Positions 18,105-26,763 of a stretch of DNA of 64,000 bases are shown here, in pieces. A program made the translations under genes and the position numbers. Position 1 is the stretch's first letter. Every line of letters begins with the position of its first letter. This DNA is from Arthrobacter sp. Y-9 (lineage in GTDB: Bacteria; Actinomycetota; Actinomycetes; Actinomycetales; Micrococcaceae): contig NZ_CP121463.1 in assembly GCF_029690065.1 (NCBI RefSeq), positions 2,480,001 to 2,544,000 on the forward strand, given 5' to 3'. Under the pieces are notes generated by a model, which saw nothing but the letters and a program-made list of their open reading frames with translations, searched no databases and had not been told where the DNA came from.

Positions 18105-18866
18105 TTAGAAGCCGGCGAACGTCGACTCCGCGTTCACGAACACCACGTGGAAGCACTCGACCAGGGCGCGGTCCCCCGCCTCGGTCCGCGCTCCGTTCTC
18201 CCGCAACTGAGCCCTGACCTGGGCGTCCATGGCATCGGGATCCGGATGCTGAGAAGCGTGGATATGGATAGCGGCCAGCTTGGCGTCCACCGTCCCGGTG
18301 ACATCCACGAAGTGATTCTCCCGCTCCTGCGGCGCCGCCATGAACCAGAGCTGCGGGACCTTGTACGCCCGCAGACCGCGCGCCTCCAGCTCGGGGTACG
18401 CGAAGGGGTTCTCCGCCGCGGGGTACACGGCACGGGTCACGATCTCCCCCGCCGCCAGATGATCCGGGTGGCTCTTCTGCAGACGCTCCCAGTTGCGCTC
18501 CGGATGCATGGTCAGCACCACGTCCGGCCGGTACTGCCGGATCAGCGCGACCACCTGGCTGATGACCTCGTGGGTCGGCTCGAGATACCCGTCCCGCTCG
18601 TGCAGAGAGTGGACCGTCTCCACGCCCACCAGGGCGGCGGCACGGCGCTGCTCCTCGACCCGGCGGGACGCGATGTCCTCCTCGGCCTCGAAGCCGCCGG
18701 CGTCGCCGTCGGTCATGACGCAGTAGATGACCTCCACCCCTGCGGCGGTCCAGGCGGCGATGGTGCCGGCCGCGCCGAAGTCCACGTCGTCCGGGTGGGC
18801 GGTGAAACAGAGCACCCGCCCGCCCTCACGCGGAGTGAAAGCGGACGGGTGATGAGTGATGCTCAC
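18105..18866 (-). CDS. PIG-L family deacetylase
   Basis: Zinc-dependent N-acetyl-sugar deacetylase fold (LmbE-like). The 253-residue protein has the metal motif AHPDDVDFG (H24, D26, D27), the downstream HPDH in RLQKSHPDHLAAG and the conserved MHPERNWE segment. Relatives include MshB and Mca of mycothiol metabolism, but nothing specific points to mycothiol here. It is 5 bases downstream of etfA in the same direction, so it is probably the last gene of an etfB-etfA operon; the link between electron transfer and this deacetylase is unexplained. Confidence 0.88.
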   Translation of the reverse strand: MSITHHPSAFTPREGGRVLCFTAHPDDVDFGAAGTIAAWTAAGVEVIYCVMTDGDAGGFEAEEDIASRRVEEQRRAAALVGVETVHSLHERDGYLEPTHEVISQVVALIRQYRPDVVLTMHPERNWERLQKSHPDHLAAGEIVTRAVYPAAENPFAYPELEARGLRAYKVPQLWFMAAPQERENHFVDVTGTVDAKLAAIHIHASQHPDPDAMDAQVRAQLRENGARTEAGDRALVECFHVVFVNAESTFAGF

Positions 18867-18871
18867 GTGGT

Positions 18872-19810
18872 TCAGCCCCTCCGGCGCCGGATCTCTTCGC
18901 TGGCCTGCGGCAGCACGGTGAACAGGTCACCCACGATGCCGAAGTCGGCGATCTCGAAGACGGGCGCGTCCTCGTCGGTGTTGATCGCGACGATCACCTG
19001 CGCCGTCTGCATGCCGGCCTTCTGCTGGATCGCGCCGGAGATGCCGGCGGAGATGTACAGCTGCGGGGACACGACGACGCCGGTCTGGCCGACCTGCGAA
19101 TCGTGGCCGATCCAGCCGTTGTCGGTGGCGACGCGGGACGCGCCCACGGCGGCGCCGAGCAGATCGGCGAGTTCCTCGACGGGGCCGAAATCGCCGTCCA
19201 CGCCGCGGCCGCCGGCCACGACGATCCGAGCGTCGGCCAGATCCGGGCGGCCCGTGGCCGGCTTGGCCTCGCGGGACGTGATGCGGGCCGCCGCGCCGTA
19301 GGCGGACTCCGGAAGGTCGATCGCCTCGGTCCGGCCCTCGACCGGAGCCTCGGACGGCTCGACCGCGTGGGCCTTCACGGTGTAGACGGCCACGGCGGTG
19401 CGCGCGCGGGCCACCGTGGTGTAGGACCCGGCCAGGACGGACTTGGTGGCCGCGCCGTCGGTGCTCAGGGACACCACATCGGTCACGACGCCGGCGTTCA
19501 GCTTCACGCCGAGGCTCGCCGCGAGTTCCTTGGCCGCGACGCCGTTCTCGAGCAGGACGACGTCGGCGCCGGAGCGCGACACCGCTTCTGCGACGAAGGC
19601 GGCGCGCGCGGAGCCGCCGAGCGCGCTCACGGCGGCAGGGGCGGTGTACGTGACCGCGGCGCCGTACGTCGCGGCTTCGGTGGCCGCGGCGTCGTCGCCG
19701 ATCAGGGCGACGGAGACGTCACCCAGGCCGCGGCCGAGGGTGAGGAGTTCGCGCTGGTTCTTCTTGAGGGCGCCATCGGGGCTGGTGATGACTGCAAGGA
19801 CATGTGCCAT
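18872..19810 (-). CDS. etfA: Electron transfer flavoprotein alpha subunit
   Basis: FAD-binding subunit of ETF, which accepts electrons from acyl-CoA and other dehydrogenases. The 312-residue protein has the C-terminal FAD domain with GGRGVDGDFGPVEEL, GASRVATDNGWI, QVGQTGVVVSPQLYISAGIS and AINTDEDAPVFEIADFGIVGD motifs. ATG at 19810. The stop of etfB is 19 bases upstream, so the two are co-transcribed. No ETF dehydrogenase gene is adjacent. Confidence 0.97.
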   Translation of the reverse strand: MAHVLAVITSPDGALKKNQRELLTLGRGLGDVSVALIGDDAAATEAATYGAAVTYTAPAAVSALGGSARAAFVAEAVSRSGADVVLLENGVAAKELAASLGVKLNAGVVTDVVSLSTDGAATKSVLAGSYTTVARARTAVAVYTVKAHAVEPSEAPVEGRTEAIDLPESAYGAAARITSREAKPATGRPDLADARIVVAGGRGVDGDFGPVEELADLLGAAVGASRVATDNGWIGHDSQVGQTGVVVSPQLYISAGISGAIQQKAGMQTAQVIVAINTDEDAPVFEIADFGIVGDLFTVLPQASEEIRRRRG

Positions 19811-19828
19811 GTTTCGCTCCTGGTAACG

Positions 19829-20629
19829 CTAGATCAGCTTCTCGGCGGCCAGGAACTCGACCAGCTTGATGCCGGCGTCGCCCTCGTCCGTGATGATGGT
19901 GCCCTGGGTGCGGGCCGGACGCTCCTGCGCGTCCTCCAGGACCGTGAGCGATCCCGCGGCGCCGACCGACGCCGCCTCGAGGCCCAGGTCGCCCAGCGCG
20001 AGGGGGTGGGTCTTCTTGCGCTTGGCCGCGATGATGCCCTTGAAGTTGGGGTACCGGGGCTCGTTGATCTGATCCGTCACCGACACCACGGCCGGCAGGG
20101 ACGCTTCGAGGGTCTCGGCGAAGCCGTCCACCTCACGGGACGCGGCGACCGTCGCGCCGTTCACGTCGAGGGACTTGGCGTGGCCCACATAGGCCCAGCC
20201 GAGGCGTTCGGCCAGCTGCGCCGGGACCAGCGAGGTCTCGCCGTCGGTGGAGGCCATGCCGCCGATCACCAGGTCCACGGGACCGTCCTGGGCGATGCGC
20301 TGGATCGCCGCCGCGAGGGCGAGGGACGTGGCCGCCGCATCCGAACCGGCCAGGGCCGGATCGCTCAGGTGATAGCCCTCGGACGCGCCGATCTGGAGGG
20401 ACTTCTTGATGGAGTTGGACGCGCCGTCGGCGCCCATCGTCAGGGCGATCACGGTGTTGCCGCCCTTCTCACCACCGTTCGCCTCGCTGATCTGCAGAGC
20501 CGCTTCCAGAGCGTACTCATCGAGCTCGGACAGGATGCTCTCCGAACGGTCGACGGTGTGACCCGGACCGGACAGATGGCGCTCGAATTGAGCGTCCGGG
20601 ACGTGCTTGACCAAGACCACGATCTTCAT
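19829..20629 (-). CDS. etfB: Electron transfer flavoprotein beta subunit
   Basis: Forms the ETF heterodimer with EtfA. The 266-residue protein starts MKIVVLVKHVPDAQ and shows the AMP-binding/beta-subunit pattern: LDEYALEAALQI, DLVIGGMASTDGETSLVPAQLAERLGWA and the C-terminal region PRYPNFKGIIAAKRK. The first gene of etfB-etfA-PIG-L; ATG at 20629 with GGGAGAACC immediately upstream. Confidence 0.97.
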   Translation of the reverse strand: MKIVVLVKHVPDAQFERHLSGPGHTVDRSESILSELDEYALEAALQISEANGGEKGGNTVIALTMGADGASNSIKKSLQIGASEGYHLSDPALAGSDAAATSLALAAAIQRIAQDGPVDLVIGGMASTDGETSLVPAQLAERLGWAYVGHAKSLDVNGATVAASREVDGFAETLEASLPAVVSVTDQINEPRYPNFKGIIAAKRKKTHPLALGDLGLEAASVGAAGSLTVLEDAQERPARTQGTIITDEGDAGIKLVEFLAAEKLI

Positions 20630-20847
20630 GGTTCTCCCATAGTGTTCTCACGCAGGCCTCGGTTCAGGCCCTGGCTGACGGGAATCACCGCGCGGGGCGG
20701 ACAGCCGCATCCGCCCGCGACGATGCGGACGGACGGCTGCATCTCCTAGCTTGCCACACGACGGAGGCCGGGTCCTGCCGCCGGTCATGGTGCGTCACCA
20801 CGACCAGCCACAGAGCCCGGCCTCACAGCGAGGGGGGAGCCTGACGC
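20630..20847. other. Gap between htrA stop and etfB start, small dyad
   Basis: No gene is visible. It contains an inverted repeat CCGCATC / GATGCGG (20706-20712 and 20723-20729), within a larger imperfect pairing of GACAGCCGC and GACGGCTG. Both flanking genes read on the minus strand, so the dyad may be the htrA terminator or part of the etfB promoter region. No convincing -35/-10 pair was found. Confidence 0.4.
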
Positions 20848-22464
20848 CTACTGCTTGGCCGCGTCCAGGGTCACCTCGATCTGCTGGCTCTGGCCGTTCC
20901 GCACCACGGTCACCGTGGCCTTGCCGCCGGCGGGCTGCTCGCGGACCGCCGCGGTCAGTTCCTTCGCATCGGAGATGGTGTACCCGGCGAACTGCGTGAT
21001 CACATCGCCCTTCCGGATCCCCGCCTTGTCGGCCGCGGAACCCGGCACGACGCTCATGACGAGCCCACCCACGGAGAACGCCGAGGAGTCGCCGGAGCCG
21101 GCGGCCTGGCTCTGCACCGTGGTGCCGAACTGGCCGTGCGTCGCCTTGCCGTCCTTGATGATGTCCTGGGCGATCCGCTTGGCGTAGTTGATCGGGATGC
21201 TGAAGCCGACGCCGATGTTGCCGGTGCTGCCGCTGCCATCGCTGGAACCGCTGCCCGCCGTCGCGATGGCGACGTTGACGCCGACCACCTCGCCCTTGCC
21301 GTTGACGAGGGCGCCGCCCGAGTTGCCGGGGTTGATGGCGGCGTCCGTCTGAATGACATTGAGGTAGACCGAGCCGCCGGAGGACGAGGACTTGTTCTGG
21401 CCGAAGGGCGGGGCGAAGTTGTAACCGCCGTCGTCCTTGCCCGAGTCACTGCCGTCCGAGGGGGCGGCCGAGGACTGCACCGAGATCGTGCGGTTCAGCG
21501 TGGAGACGATGCCGTCCGTCACCGTGTTGGTGAGACCGAGCGGCGAGCCGATGGCCACTGCCGTGTCGCCGACGTTGAGCTTGCCGGAGTCCCCCAGCGT
21601 GGCGGGGACCAGTCCGGACGGGTCGACCTTGATGACCGCGAGGTCGGAGAGCGGGTCCGTGCCGACCACGGTGGCCTTGAGGACCTTGCCCCCGCTCGTG
21701 CGGACCTCGACCGTGGGCTTGGAGACGGCGCCGTCCAGCGTCACCACGTGGGTGTTGGTGAGGATGTGGCCCTGGTCGTCGAGGACGATGCCCGATCCCG
21801 TGCCCGACGAGTTCCCGCCGCTGGCCGCGATGGTCACGACGCTCGGCGCCGCCTTGGCCGCCGCGGCCGTCACCGCGGTGACGCTGTCCTTGTTGTTGAT
21901 GACGATGCCCCCCTGTCCACTGCTGTTGGACTGGGTCGCCGCGGCCGGCTGGCCCGCGTTGAGCAGGGAGTTGCCACCGACGCCGACGGCGCCGCCGACC
22001 AGACCCGCCGCGAGCACGGCCGCCACGAGCGTGCCGACGCCGATCTTCCGCGCCGTCTTCGGCTGGGCTCCCTGGGTGGTGTAGGCCTGGGCCGGTGCCG
22101 CCTGCTGCTGCGGGTAGCCGCTCTGCTGGCCGTAGAACTGAGGACCGGCGCCGTGCGCGCCGCCGTCGTGCGTGCCGCCGTGCTGCGACGCCGAGGCGCC
22201 CGCCATGGCCGGCGCGGCCGGCGCCCCCGGCGCGTAGCCCGGCTGGGGCGGCTGCTGCGGCTGGGGCTGCTGGTAACCGCCCTGCCGGTACGGAGCCTGG
22301 TGGGCCTGCGGCTGGTCCTGAGAAGGAGACCCCGGGGCGGCCGGGCGGCTCGGGAGTGCCTGCGTGGGCTCCGTGGCGTGCTCGAGAGGCATGGTCGGGT
22401 GCTCCTGGGGACGGGGCTCCTGGGAAGCCGGTCCGCCGTGCTCGTTGCTGGGGTTCTCCGTCAT
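20848..22464 (-). CDS. Membrane-anchored HtrA/DegP-type serine protease
   Basis: Envelope quality-control protease. Layout over 538 residues: cytoplasmic Pro/Gln-rich N-terminus (1-135), one membrane helix (VGTLVAAVLAAGLVGGAVGVG), trypsin-like domain with His in LTNTHVVTLD, Asp in LSDLAVIKVD and Ser in NPGNSGGALV, and a C-terminal PDZ domain (GLVMSVVPGSAADKAGIRKGDVITQFAGY). This matches mycobacterial PepD-like proteases. The ATG at 22464 is chosen because AAAGG lies eight bases upstream; a start at 22506 lacks this. It is divergent from the TPM-pspA operon across a 283-bp gap holding a symmetric GGAAC/GTTCC element. Confidence 0.93.
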   Translation of the reverse strand: MTENPSNEHGGPASQEPRPQEHPTMPLEHATEPTQALPSRPAAPGSPSQDQPQAHQAPYRQGGYQQPQPQQPPQPGYAPGAPAAPAMAGASASQHGGTHDGGAHGAGPQFYGQQSGYPQQQAAPAQAYTTQGAQPKTARKIGVGTLVAAVLAAGLVGGAVGVGGNSLLNAGQPAAATQSNSSGQGGIVINNKDSVTAVTAAAAKAAPSVVTIAASGGNSSGTGSGIVLDDQGHILTNTHVVTLDGAVSKPTVEVRTSGGKVLKATVVGTDPLSDLAVIKVDPSGLVPATLGDSGKLNVGDTAVAIGSPLGLTNTVTDGIVSTLNRTISVQSSAAPSDGSDSGKDDGGYNFAPPFGQNKSSSSGGSVYLNVIQTDAAINPGNSGGALVNGKGEVVGVNVAIATAGSGSSDGSGSTGNIGVGFSIPINYAKRIAQDIIKDGKATHGQFGTTVQSQAAGSGDSSAFSVGGLVMSVVPGSAADKAGIRKGDVITQFAGYTISDAKELTAAVREQPAGGKATVTVVRNGQSQQIEVTLDAAKQ

Positions 22465-22579
22465 CGTTCTGCCTTTCAGATTCGTCTTCTGGCTTCCACT
22501 ATCCATAAGGAGTCTGAGCGGACTGAAAGCACTGGCTGACTGTTTGCTGAAAGCCTAGACGCGGCACACGACCGGCTGG

Positions 22580-22607
22580 GGAACCTTTTCGCCACGGGCG
22601 GAGTTCC
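22580..22607. promoter_or_regulatory. Symmetric GGAAC-N18-GTTCC element between htrA and TPM gene
   Basis: GGAACC (22580-22585), 17 bases, GTTCC (22603-22607): the same arrangement reads on both strands. GGAAC(C) followed by GTT about 16-17 bases later resembles ECF sigma -35/-10 promoters of actinobacteria (SigE/SigH type). In either direction it could drive the divergent htrA and TPM-pspA genes. A GCCCC-TTTC-GGGGC hairpin (22618-22631) and TAGAAT (22636-22641) follow on the plus strand. Confidence 0.4.
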
Positions 22608-22747
22608 TTTGATGGACGCCCCTTTCGGGGCATGCCTAGAATCAAGGAAATGCCACAGCGGCCAACGGCTGAACAGTACGGCTGGGGACGTTCATGGCAG
22701 CGGGTCCGACTACCTCAGCGGGTCCCGTGACTGCTGAAAGGTAGCGG

Positions 22748-24772
22748 ATGCGCACCCTGTTGAAACAGGCCAGGACGATTCTCGCCGTGGGGCTGGGCCT
22801 CTCGGCCACTCTCCTCCTCGGCACCACAGCCGCGCAGGCGGCCGACCCCGTCACCATCGGTCCGGGACAGAACATCGTGGACCCCGGCAACAAGCTGGAC
22901 CACGGCAAGGTGCAGTCCGCCATCAGCAAGCTGTACAAGGACCAGAAGATCAACCTCTTCGTCGTAGTGGTGGATACCTTCACCAACCCGAGCGATCCGC
23001 AGAAATGGTCCACGGTGGTCGGCAAGCAGAAGGGCATGGGTTCCAAAGACCTGCTCTATGCGGTGAGCACCAGCGGAGGCCAGTACTACTTGACCCGAGG
23101 TCCCGGCAGCACCATCAGCAGCGGCCAGCGTGACAGCATCATCCAGGCAGGACGGGAGCAGCTGGCCCAGGGCAAGCTTGACTTCACCGGTGCGGCGGTC
23201 GCGGTCGCCGAGCAGACGGACAAGGAGCTCTCCGGCCCCGGCGCCACGCCGTTCCTCGTCGGCGGCGCCGTGGTGGTCGTCGGAGGCGCCGGCGCCTTCT
23301 GGCTGGTCCGCCGCCGTCGTCAGGCCGCACAGGCCGCCGGCATCGAGAACGCGCCCACCGAGCAGGACCGTCTGGCCCGGATGAGCATCGAGCAGCTGCG
23401 GGCCGAGAGCGGCCCCCTCCTGATCGCCGCCGACGACGCCATCAAGTCCAGCGAGCAGGAACTCGGCTTCGCGGAGGCGCAGTTCGGGCCGGACGCGGTG
23501 AAGGACTTCGCCGCGGCGGTGCAGCAGGCCAAGGCCCAGCTCAGCGAGTCCTTCAAGTTCCAGCAGCAGCTGGATGACCACATCCCGGACACCCCGGAGC
23601 AGCAGCGCACCTGGCTGACGCAGATCATCGGCTACTCCGAGGCGGCGATCGCCTCCCTCAAGGATCAGCAGGCGTCCTTCGACTCCCTGCGTGAGCTGGA
23701 GAAGAACGCCCCGCAGGCCGTGGTCCGCATCAAGTCCGACGCCGGCGCGGCCACCCAGGCCATCCAGGACGCCGAGCAGAAGCTCGAGGGTCTCCGCCAG
23801 GGCTACGCCCCGACGGCCCTCGCGCAGGTCCAGGACAACATCGCGCAGGCACGGGAGCGTCTCGACTTCGTCGGCAACGCCGTGGGCACCGCCGAGGAGC
23901 GTCTTCAGGCCGGCGACGGCGGCCAGGCCGCCGTCGCGGTCCGCGCCGCGGAAGGGGCCCTCGGTCAGGCGCAGAAACTCGTCGAGGCCATCTCCTCCGT
24001 GGACCAGAACCTGGCGCAGGCCAAGACCTCGCTGGAAGCCGCAGTGTCCCAGGCCGCACAGGACCTGGCCCAGGCCAAGGCCTACGCCCAGACCGGTCAG
24101 CACCCTGAACTGAATGGTCCCGTGGCGGGCGTGGAGGCGGCACTGGCCGGGATCAAAGCCCGCTACCAGGACGGCCACCTCGATCCGGTAGCGGACCTGC
24201 AGGCGCTGTCGAACTCGACGGCGGCTCTCGATCAGGTCCTCACGGGCGTGCGGGACCAGCAGGAACAGGCTCAGCGGGCGCGCGCGTCGCTGCAGCAGAG
24301 CATCGTCACGGCCCAGTCCCAGATCAGCGCCACGAGCGACTACGTCGCGGCACGGCGCGGCGGCGTCGGGACCGAGGCGCGCACTCGACTCGCGGAAGCA
24401 CAGCGCAATCTCGACTACGCCATCTCCATCTCCCAGAGCGATCCAGTGCAGGCCCTCAATTACGCCAACCAGGCCAACGCGCTGGCCGGACAGGCGGCCC
24501 AGCTGGCCCAGTCCGACGTCGACCAGTTCGGCATGAACCAGCGCGGCTACGGCGGCGGTGGCATGTTCGGCGGAGGCAACGGCAACGGACTGGGAGGCGC
24601 GATCCTCGGCGGGCTCCTGATCAACTCGATCCTGAACAGCGGCAACCACCACGATTCCGGCGGGGGCTGGGGCGGCGGCGACTCCGGCGGCGGCTGGGGT
24701 GGCTTCGGTGGGGGCGACTCCGGCGGCGGTGGCGACTGGGGCGGCGACTCCGGTGGCGGCGGCAGCTTCTGA
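22748..24772 (+). CDS. Secreted/membrane TPM-domain protein with coiled coil
   Basis: A 674-residue protein: signal peptide (residues 1-31, ending TTAAQA), TPM domain (about 45-160, KVQSAISKLYKDQKINLFVVVVD ... DLLYAVSTSGGQYYL), one membrane helix (FLVGGAVVVVGGAGAFWLV, about 170-190), a long Gln/Glu/Ala-rich helical coiled-coil region (200-590), and a Gly/Trp/Asp/Ser-rich C-terminus of WGGGDSGGG-type repeats. TPM domains occur in YgcG-like membrane proteins and a plant photosystem repair protein; the biochemical role here is unknown. It is 108 bases upstream of pspA in the same direction, and the two probably form an envelope-stress unit. Confidence 0.85.
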   Translation: MRTLLKQARTILAVGLGLSATLLLGTTAAQAADPVTIGPGQNIVDPGNKLDHGKVQSAISKLYKDQKINLFVVVVDTFTNPSDPQKWSTVVGKQKGMGSKDLLYAVSTSGGQYYLTRGPGSTISSGQRDSIIQAGREQLAQGKLDFTGAAVAVAEQTDKELSGPGATPFLVGGAVVVVGGAGAFWLVRRRRQAAQAAGIENAPTEQDRLARMSIEQLRAESGPLLIAADDAIKSSEQELGFAEAQFGPDAVKDFAAAVQQAKAQLSESFKFQQQLDDHIPDTPEQQRTWLTQIIGYSEAAIASLKDQQASFDSLRELEKNAPQAVVRIKSDAGAATQAIQDAEQKLEGLRQGYAPTALAQVQDNIAQARERLDFVGNAVGTAEERLQAGDGGQAAVAVRAAEGALGQAQKLVEAISSVDQNLAQAKTSLEAAVSQAAQDLAQAKAYAQTGQHPELNGPVAGVEAALAGIKARYQDGHLDPVADLQALSNSTAALDQVLTGVRDQQEQAQRARASLQQSIVTAQSQISATSDYVAARRGGVGTEARTRLAEAQRNLDYAISISQSDPVQALNYANQANALAGQAAQLAQSDVDQFGMNQRGYGGGGMFGGGNGNGLGGAILGGLLINSILNSGNHHDSGGGWGGGDSGGGWGGFGGGDSGGGGDWGGDSGGGGSF

Positions 24773-24880
24773 TCCCCGTCAGACCAGACCCTACGATTTC
24801 AGACACACATCACCCACGCGTCCATGACCACGCCGGCGGCGGCCGCCTTCGGCATCACGGGCCACACGAAAGGTAAAACC

Positions 24881-25690
24881 ATGGCAAAGCAGTCCATTTT
24901 CGGTCGCATCGCGCAGCTGGCCAAGGCGAACATCAACGCGCTGCTCGATTCCGCCGAAGACCCGCAGAAGATGCTGGACCAGATGGTCCGCGACTACTCC
25001 AACAACATCGCGGAAGCCGAGTCGGCCGTGGCCCAGACCATCGGCAACCTCCGCATGCTGGAGCAGGACCACGCCGAGGACGTCCGCAACGCCCAGGACT
25101 GGGGCAACAAGGCCCTCGCCGCCTCTCGCAAGGCCGATGAGTTCCGTGCGGCCGGCAACGCCGCCGACGCCCAGAAGTTCGACAACCTGGCCAAGGTCGC
25201 CATCCAGCGTCAGATGAGCTCCGAGAGCGAGGCCCGCGCGGCCGAGCCCAACATCGCGGCGCAGACCGAGGTGGTGGACCGCCTCAAGACCGGCCTGGAC
25301 CAGATGCGCGGCAAGCTCAACGAGCTGACCTCCAAGCGCAATGAACTCGTGGCCCGTGCGAAGACCGCCCAGGCCCAGACCCAGGTCAACGACGCGCTCC
25401 GCAGCATCGACATCATGGATCCCACCAGCGAGGTCGGCCGCTTCGAGCAGAAGATCCGTCGCGAAGAGGCCAAGGTCCTCGGTCAGCAGGAAATCGCCGC
25501 ATCGAGCCTGGACGCTCAGTTCAACCAGCTCGAGGACCTCGGCGAGCAGACCGAGATCGAAGCCCGCCTGGCCGCCCTGAAGGCCGGTGGCAGCCCCGCC
25601 GCGATCTCCGGCACCCCGGCCGCGCCTGCGGCCGCCAAGCCGCTGGCGGGCGCAGGCACCGTCAACGAAGAGGACTTCGACCGCCTCTGA
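24881..25690 (+). CDS. pspA: PspA/IM30 family envelope-stress protein
   Basis: Peripheral membrane protein forming helical assemblies that stabilise stressed membranes. The 269-residue product is nearly all alpha-helical: MAKQSIFGRIAQLAKANINAL amphipathic start, DPQKMLDQMVRDYSNNIAEAE, long coiled coil with EEAKVLGQQEIA, and an Ala/Pro-rich tail ending NEEDFDRL. The ATG at 24881 has GAAAGG upstream; an earlier in-frame start at 24824 would add residues unlike the family. It follows the TPM-domain gene and ends at a strong terminator. Confidence 0.93.
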   Translation: MAKQSIFGRIAQLAKANINALLDSAEDPQKMLDQMVRDYSNNIAEAESAVAQTIGNLRMLEQDHAEDVRNAQDWGNKALAASRKADEFRAAGNAADAQKFDNLAKVAIQRQMSSESEARAAEPNIAAQTEVVDRLKTGLDQMRGKLNELTSKRNELVARAKTAQAQTQVNDALRSIDIMDPTSEVGRFEQKIRREEAKVLGQQEIAASSLDAQFNQLEDLGEQTEIEARLAALKAGGSPAAISGTPAAPAAAKPLAGAGTVNEEDFDRL

Positions 25691-25703
25691 GCGTCAGACT
25701 CTC

Positions 25704-25723
25704 CTGAAGGGCGTGCCCTTCAG
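25704..25723 (+). terminator. First of two hairpins after pspA
   Basis: CTGAAGGG / CCCTTCAG 8-bp stem with a CGTG loop. It immediately precedes the stronger hairpin at 25731-25761; the two may act together. Confidence 0.55.
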
Positions 25724-25730
25724 ACGACGA

Positions 25731-25761
25731 GCCCCCGGACCCTTCGTGGTCCGGGGGCTTT
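25731..25761 (+). terminator. Rho-independent terminator of TPM-pspA
   Basis: 11-bp perfect stem GCCCCCGGACC / GGTCCGGGGGC with a six-base loop, followed by TTTGTC. This is the strongest terminator signal in this part of the window. Confidence 0.85.
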
Positions 25762-25887
25762 GTCGTCGGTCTACGGGGTCCGGCTCGCGGGGTCGGTGTT
25801 CGCGCTTCCCTCACGCCTGACGGCCCGCGGCGCGCCGGAGAGTCCGGGTGCACCCCAGAGCCCGAAGTGCGCGGAGAGCCCCGGGCG

Positions 25888-26406
25888 TCAGCCCTCGTTG
25901 AGCCGCTGGAACAGACGGTGGTCCTGCCAGCGGCCCTCGATCTTGAGGTACCGGGGCGCCGTCCCGAATTCCGTGAAGCCGTTCTTGAGCAGGACACGCT
26001 GTGAAGCCGCGTTGTGGAGCAGGGTGCCCGCCTCCAGCCGGTGGAGCCCCAGGTGCCGGAAACCGTGCTCGACAGCCTCGCCGACGGCCTTTCCGGCCAG
26101 ACCGCGGCCCGTGCGCCCGGCGGCGACCCAGTAGCCCAGGCTGCCCGATTCGAAGGCGCCCCGCACGATGTTGTTGATGTTCAGGCGGCCGGCCACCGCG
26201 CCGTCGTCGTCCAGGATGACGAAGGGCGCCCTGCTCCCCTGCGCCAGCGCCTCCAGCGCGCCGCGGATCTCCAGGCGTTGCCCTTCCTCCGTGAAAAAGG
26301 CCTCGGGCCGCACGGGCTCCCAGGGCGCCAGGTGCTCGCGGCTCTCTTGGAGCAGGGCGGCGACGGCGGCGGCATCGTTCAGGGTGAGGGGGCGCAGGGT
26401 GGTCAT
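25888..26406 (-). CDS. GNAT family N-acetyltransferase (RimJ/RimL-like)
   Basis: A 172-residue acetyltransferase with the acetyl-CoA loop AGRTGRGLAGKAVGEAVEHGF and C-terminal pattern GLHRLEAGTLLHNAASQRVLLKNGFTEFG, characteristic of RimJ/RimL enzymes that acetylate ribosomal-protein N-termini, other proteins or small molecules. The substrate cannot be told. ATG at 26406 with AGGATGAG upstream; a longer in-frame start at 26556 would read through a large inverted repeat and is rejected. Confidence 0.9.
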   Translation of the reverse strand: MTTLRPLTLNDAAAVAALLQESREHLAPWEPVRPEAFFTEEGQRLEIRGALEALAQGSRAPFVILDDDGAVAGRLNINNIVRGAFESGSLGYWVAAGRTGRGLAGKAVGEAVEHGFRHLGLHRLEAGTLLHNAASQRVLLKNGFTEFGTAPRYLKIEGRWQDHRLFQRLNEG

Positions 26407-26469
26407 CAGCTCATCCTGGTCGCCGCCGGGCCGGACGGCAAGCGGACAGGCCACCCGGAGGAGCCGAGA

Positions 26470-26516
26470 TTGCACTTTCTCGGGCTTCCGTCCCCGGGAC
26501 TCCCGAGAAAGTGCAA
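26470..26516. repeat. Perfect 15-bp inverted repeat element
   Basis: Arms TTGCACTTTCTCGGG (26470-26484) and CCCGAGAAAGTGCAA (26502-26516), extendable to 19 bp with one mismatch, enclosing 17 bp that contain a second dyad GTCCC-C-GGGAC. It resembles the element at 15853-15929 in architecture but not in sequence. It lies between the acetyltransferase start and the tRNA terminator. Confidence 0.75.
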
Positions 26517-26541
26517 GCTCGACCAGTGCCGGGGCATGAAA

Positions 26542-26570
26542 AAGGGCCGGAACCATTGGTTCCGGCCCTT
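26542..26570 (-). terminator. Terminator of initiator tRNA copy 1
   Basis: 13-bp stem AAGGGCCGGAACC / GGTTCCGGCCCTT with a three-base loop, followed on the minus strand by a TTTTC run. It lies six bases past the tRNA 3' end. Confidence 0.9.
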
Positions 26571-26575
26571 GCGCG

Positions 26576-26649
26576 TTGCGGGGACAGGATTTGAACCTGT
26601 GACCTCTGGGTTATGAGCCCAGCGAGCTACCGAACTGCTCCACCCCGCG
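26576..26649 (-). tRNA. Initiator tRNA-Met(CAT), copy 1
   Basis: 74-nt cloverleaf with anticodon CAT (26613-26615). Initiator features are clear: C1 opposite A72 (no Watson-Crick pair at the end of the acceptor), three G-C pairs in the anticodon stem (GGG/CCC), and A73. The CCA end is not encoded, so it must be added. Promoter and terminator are both adjacent. Confidence 0.96.
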
Positions 26650-26660
26650 TCGTACCCACC

Positions 26661-26689
26661 ACGCTACCCGCTGAGACCCGTCAGACCAA
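26661..26689 (-). promoter_or_regulatory. Promoter of initiator tRNA copy 1
   Basis: TTGGTC and TAGCGT on the minus strand, 17 bases apart, about 12 bases upstream of the tRNA. The same elements at the same spacing lie upstream of copy 2, which supports them. Confidence 0.75.
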
Positions 26690-26763
26690 TTCGAGACCAC
26701 GTGATCTCCGCCTCATGCTCCGGGCGCCGGAAGCGCAGTACTGAAAAGCATCGGGAAAACAAG

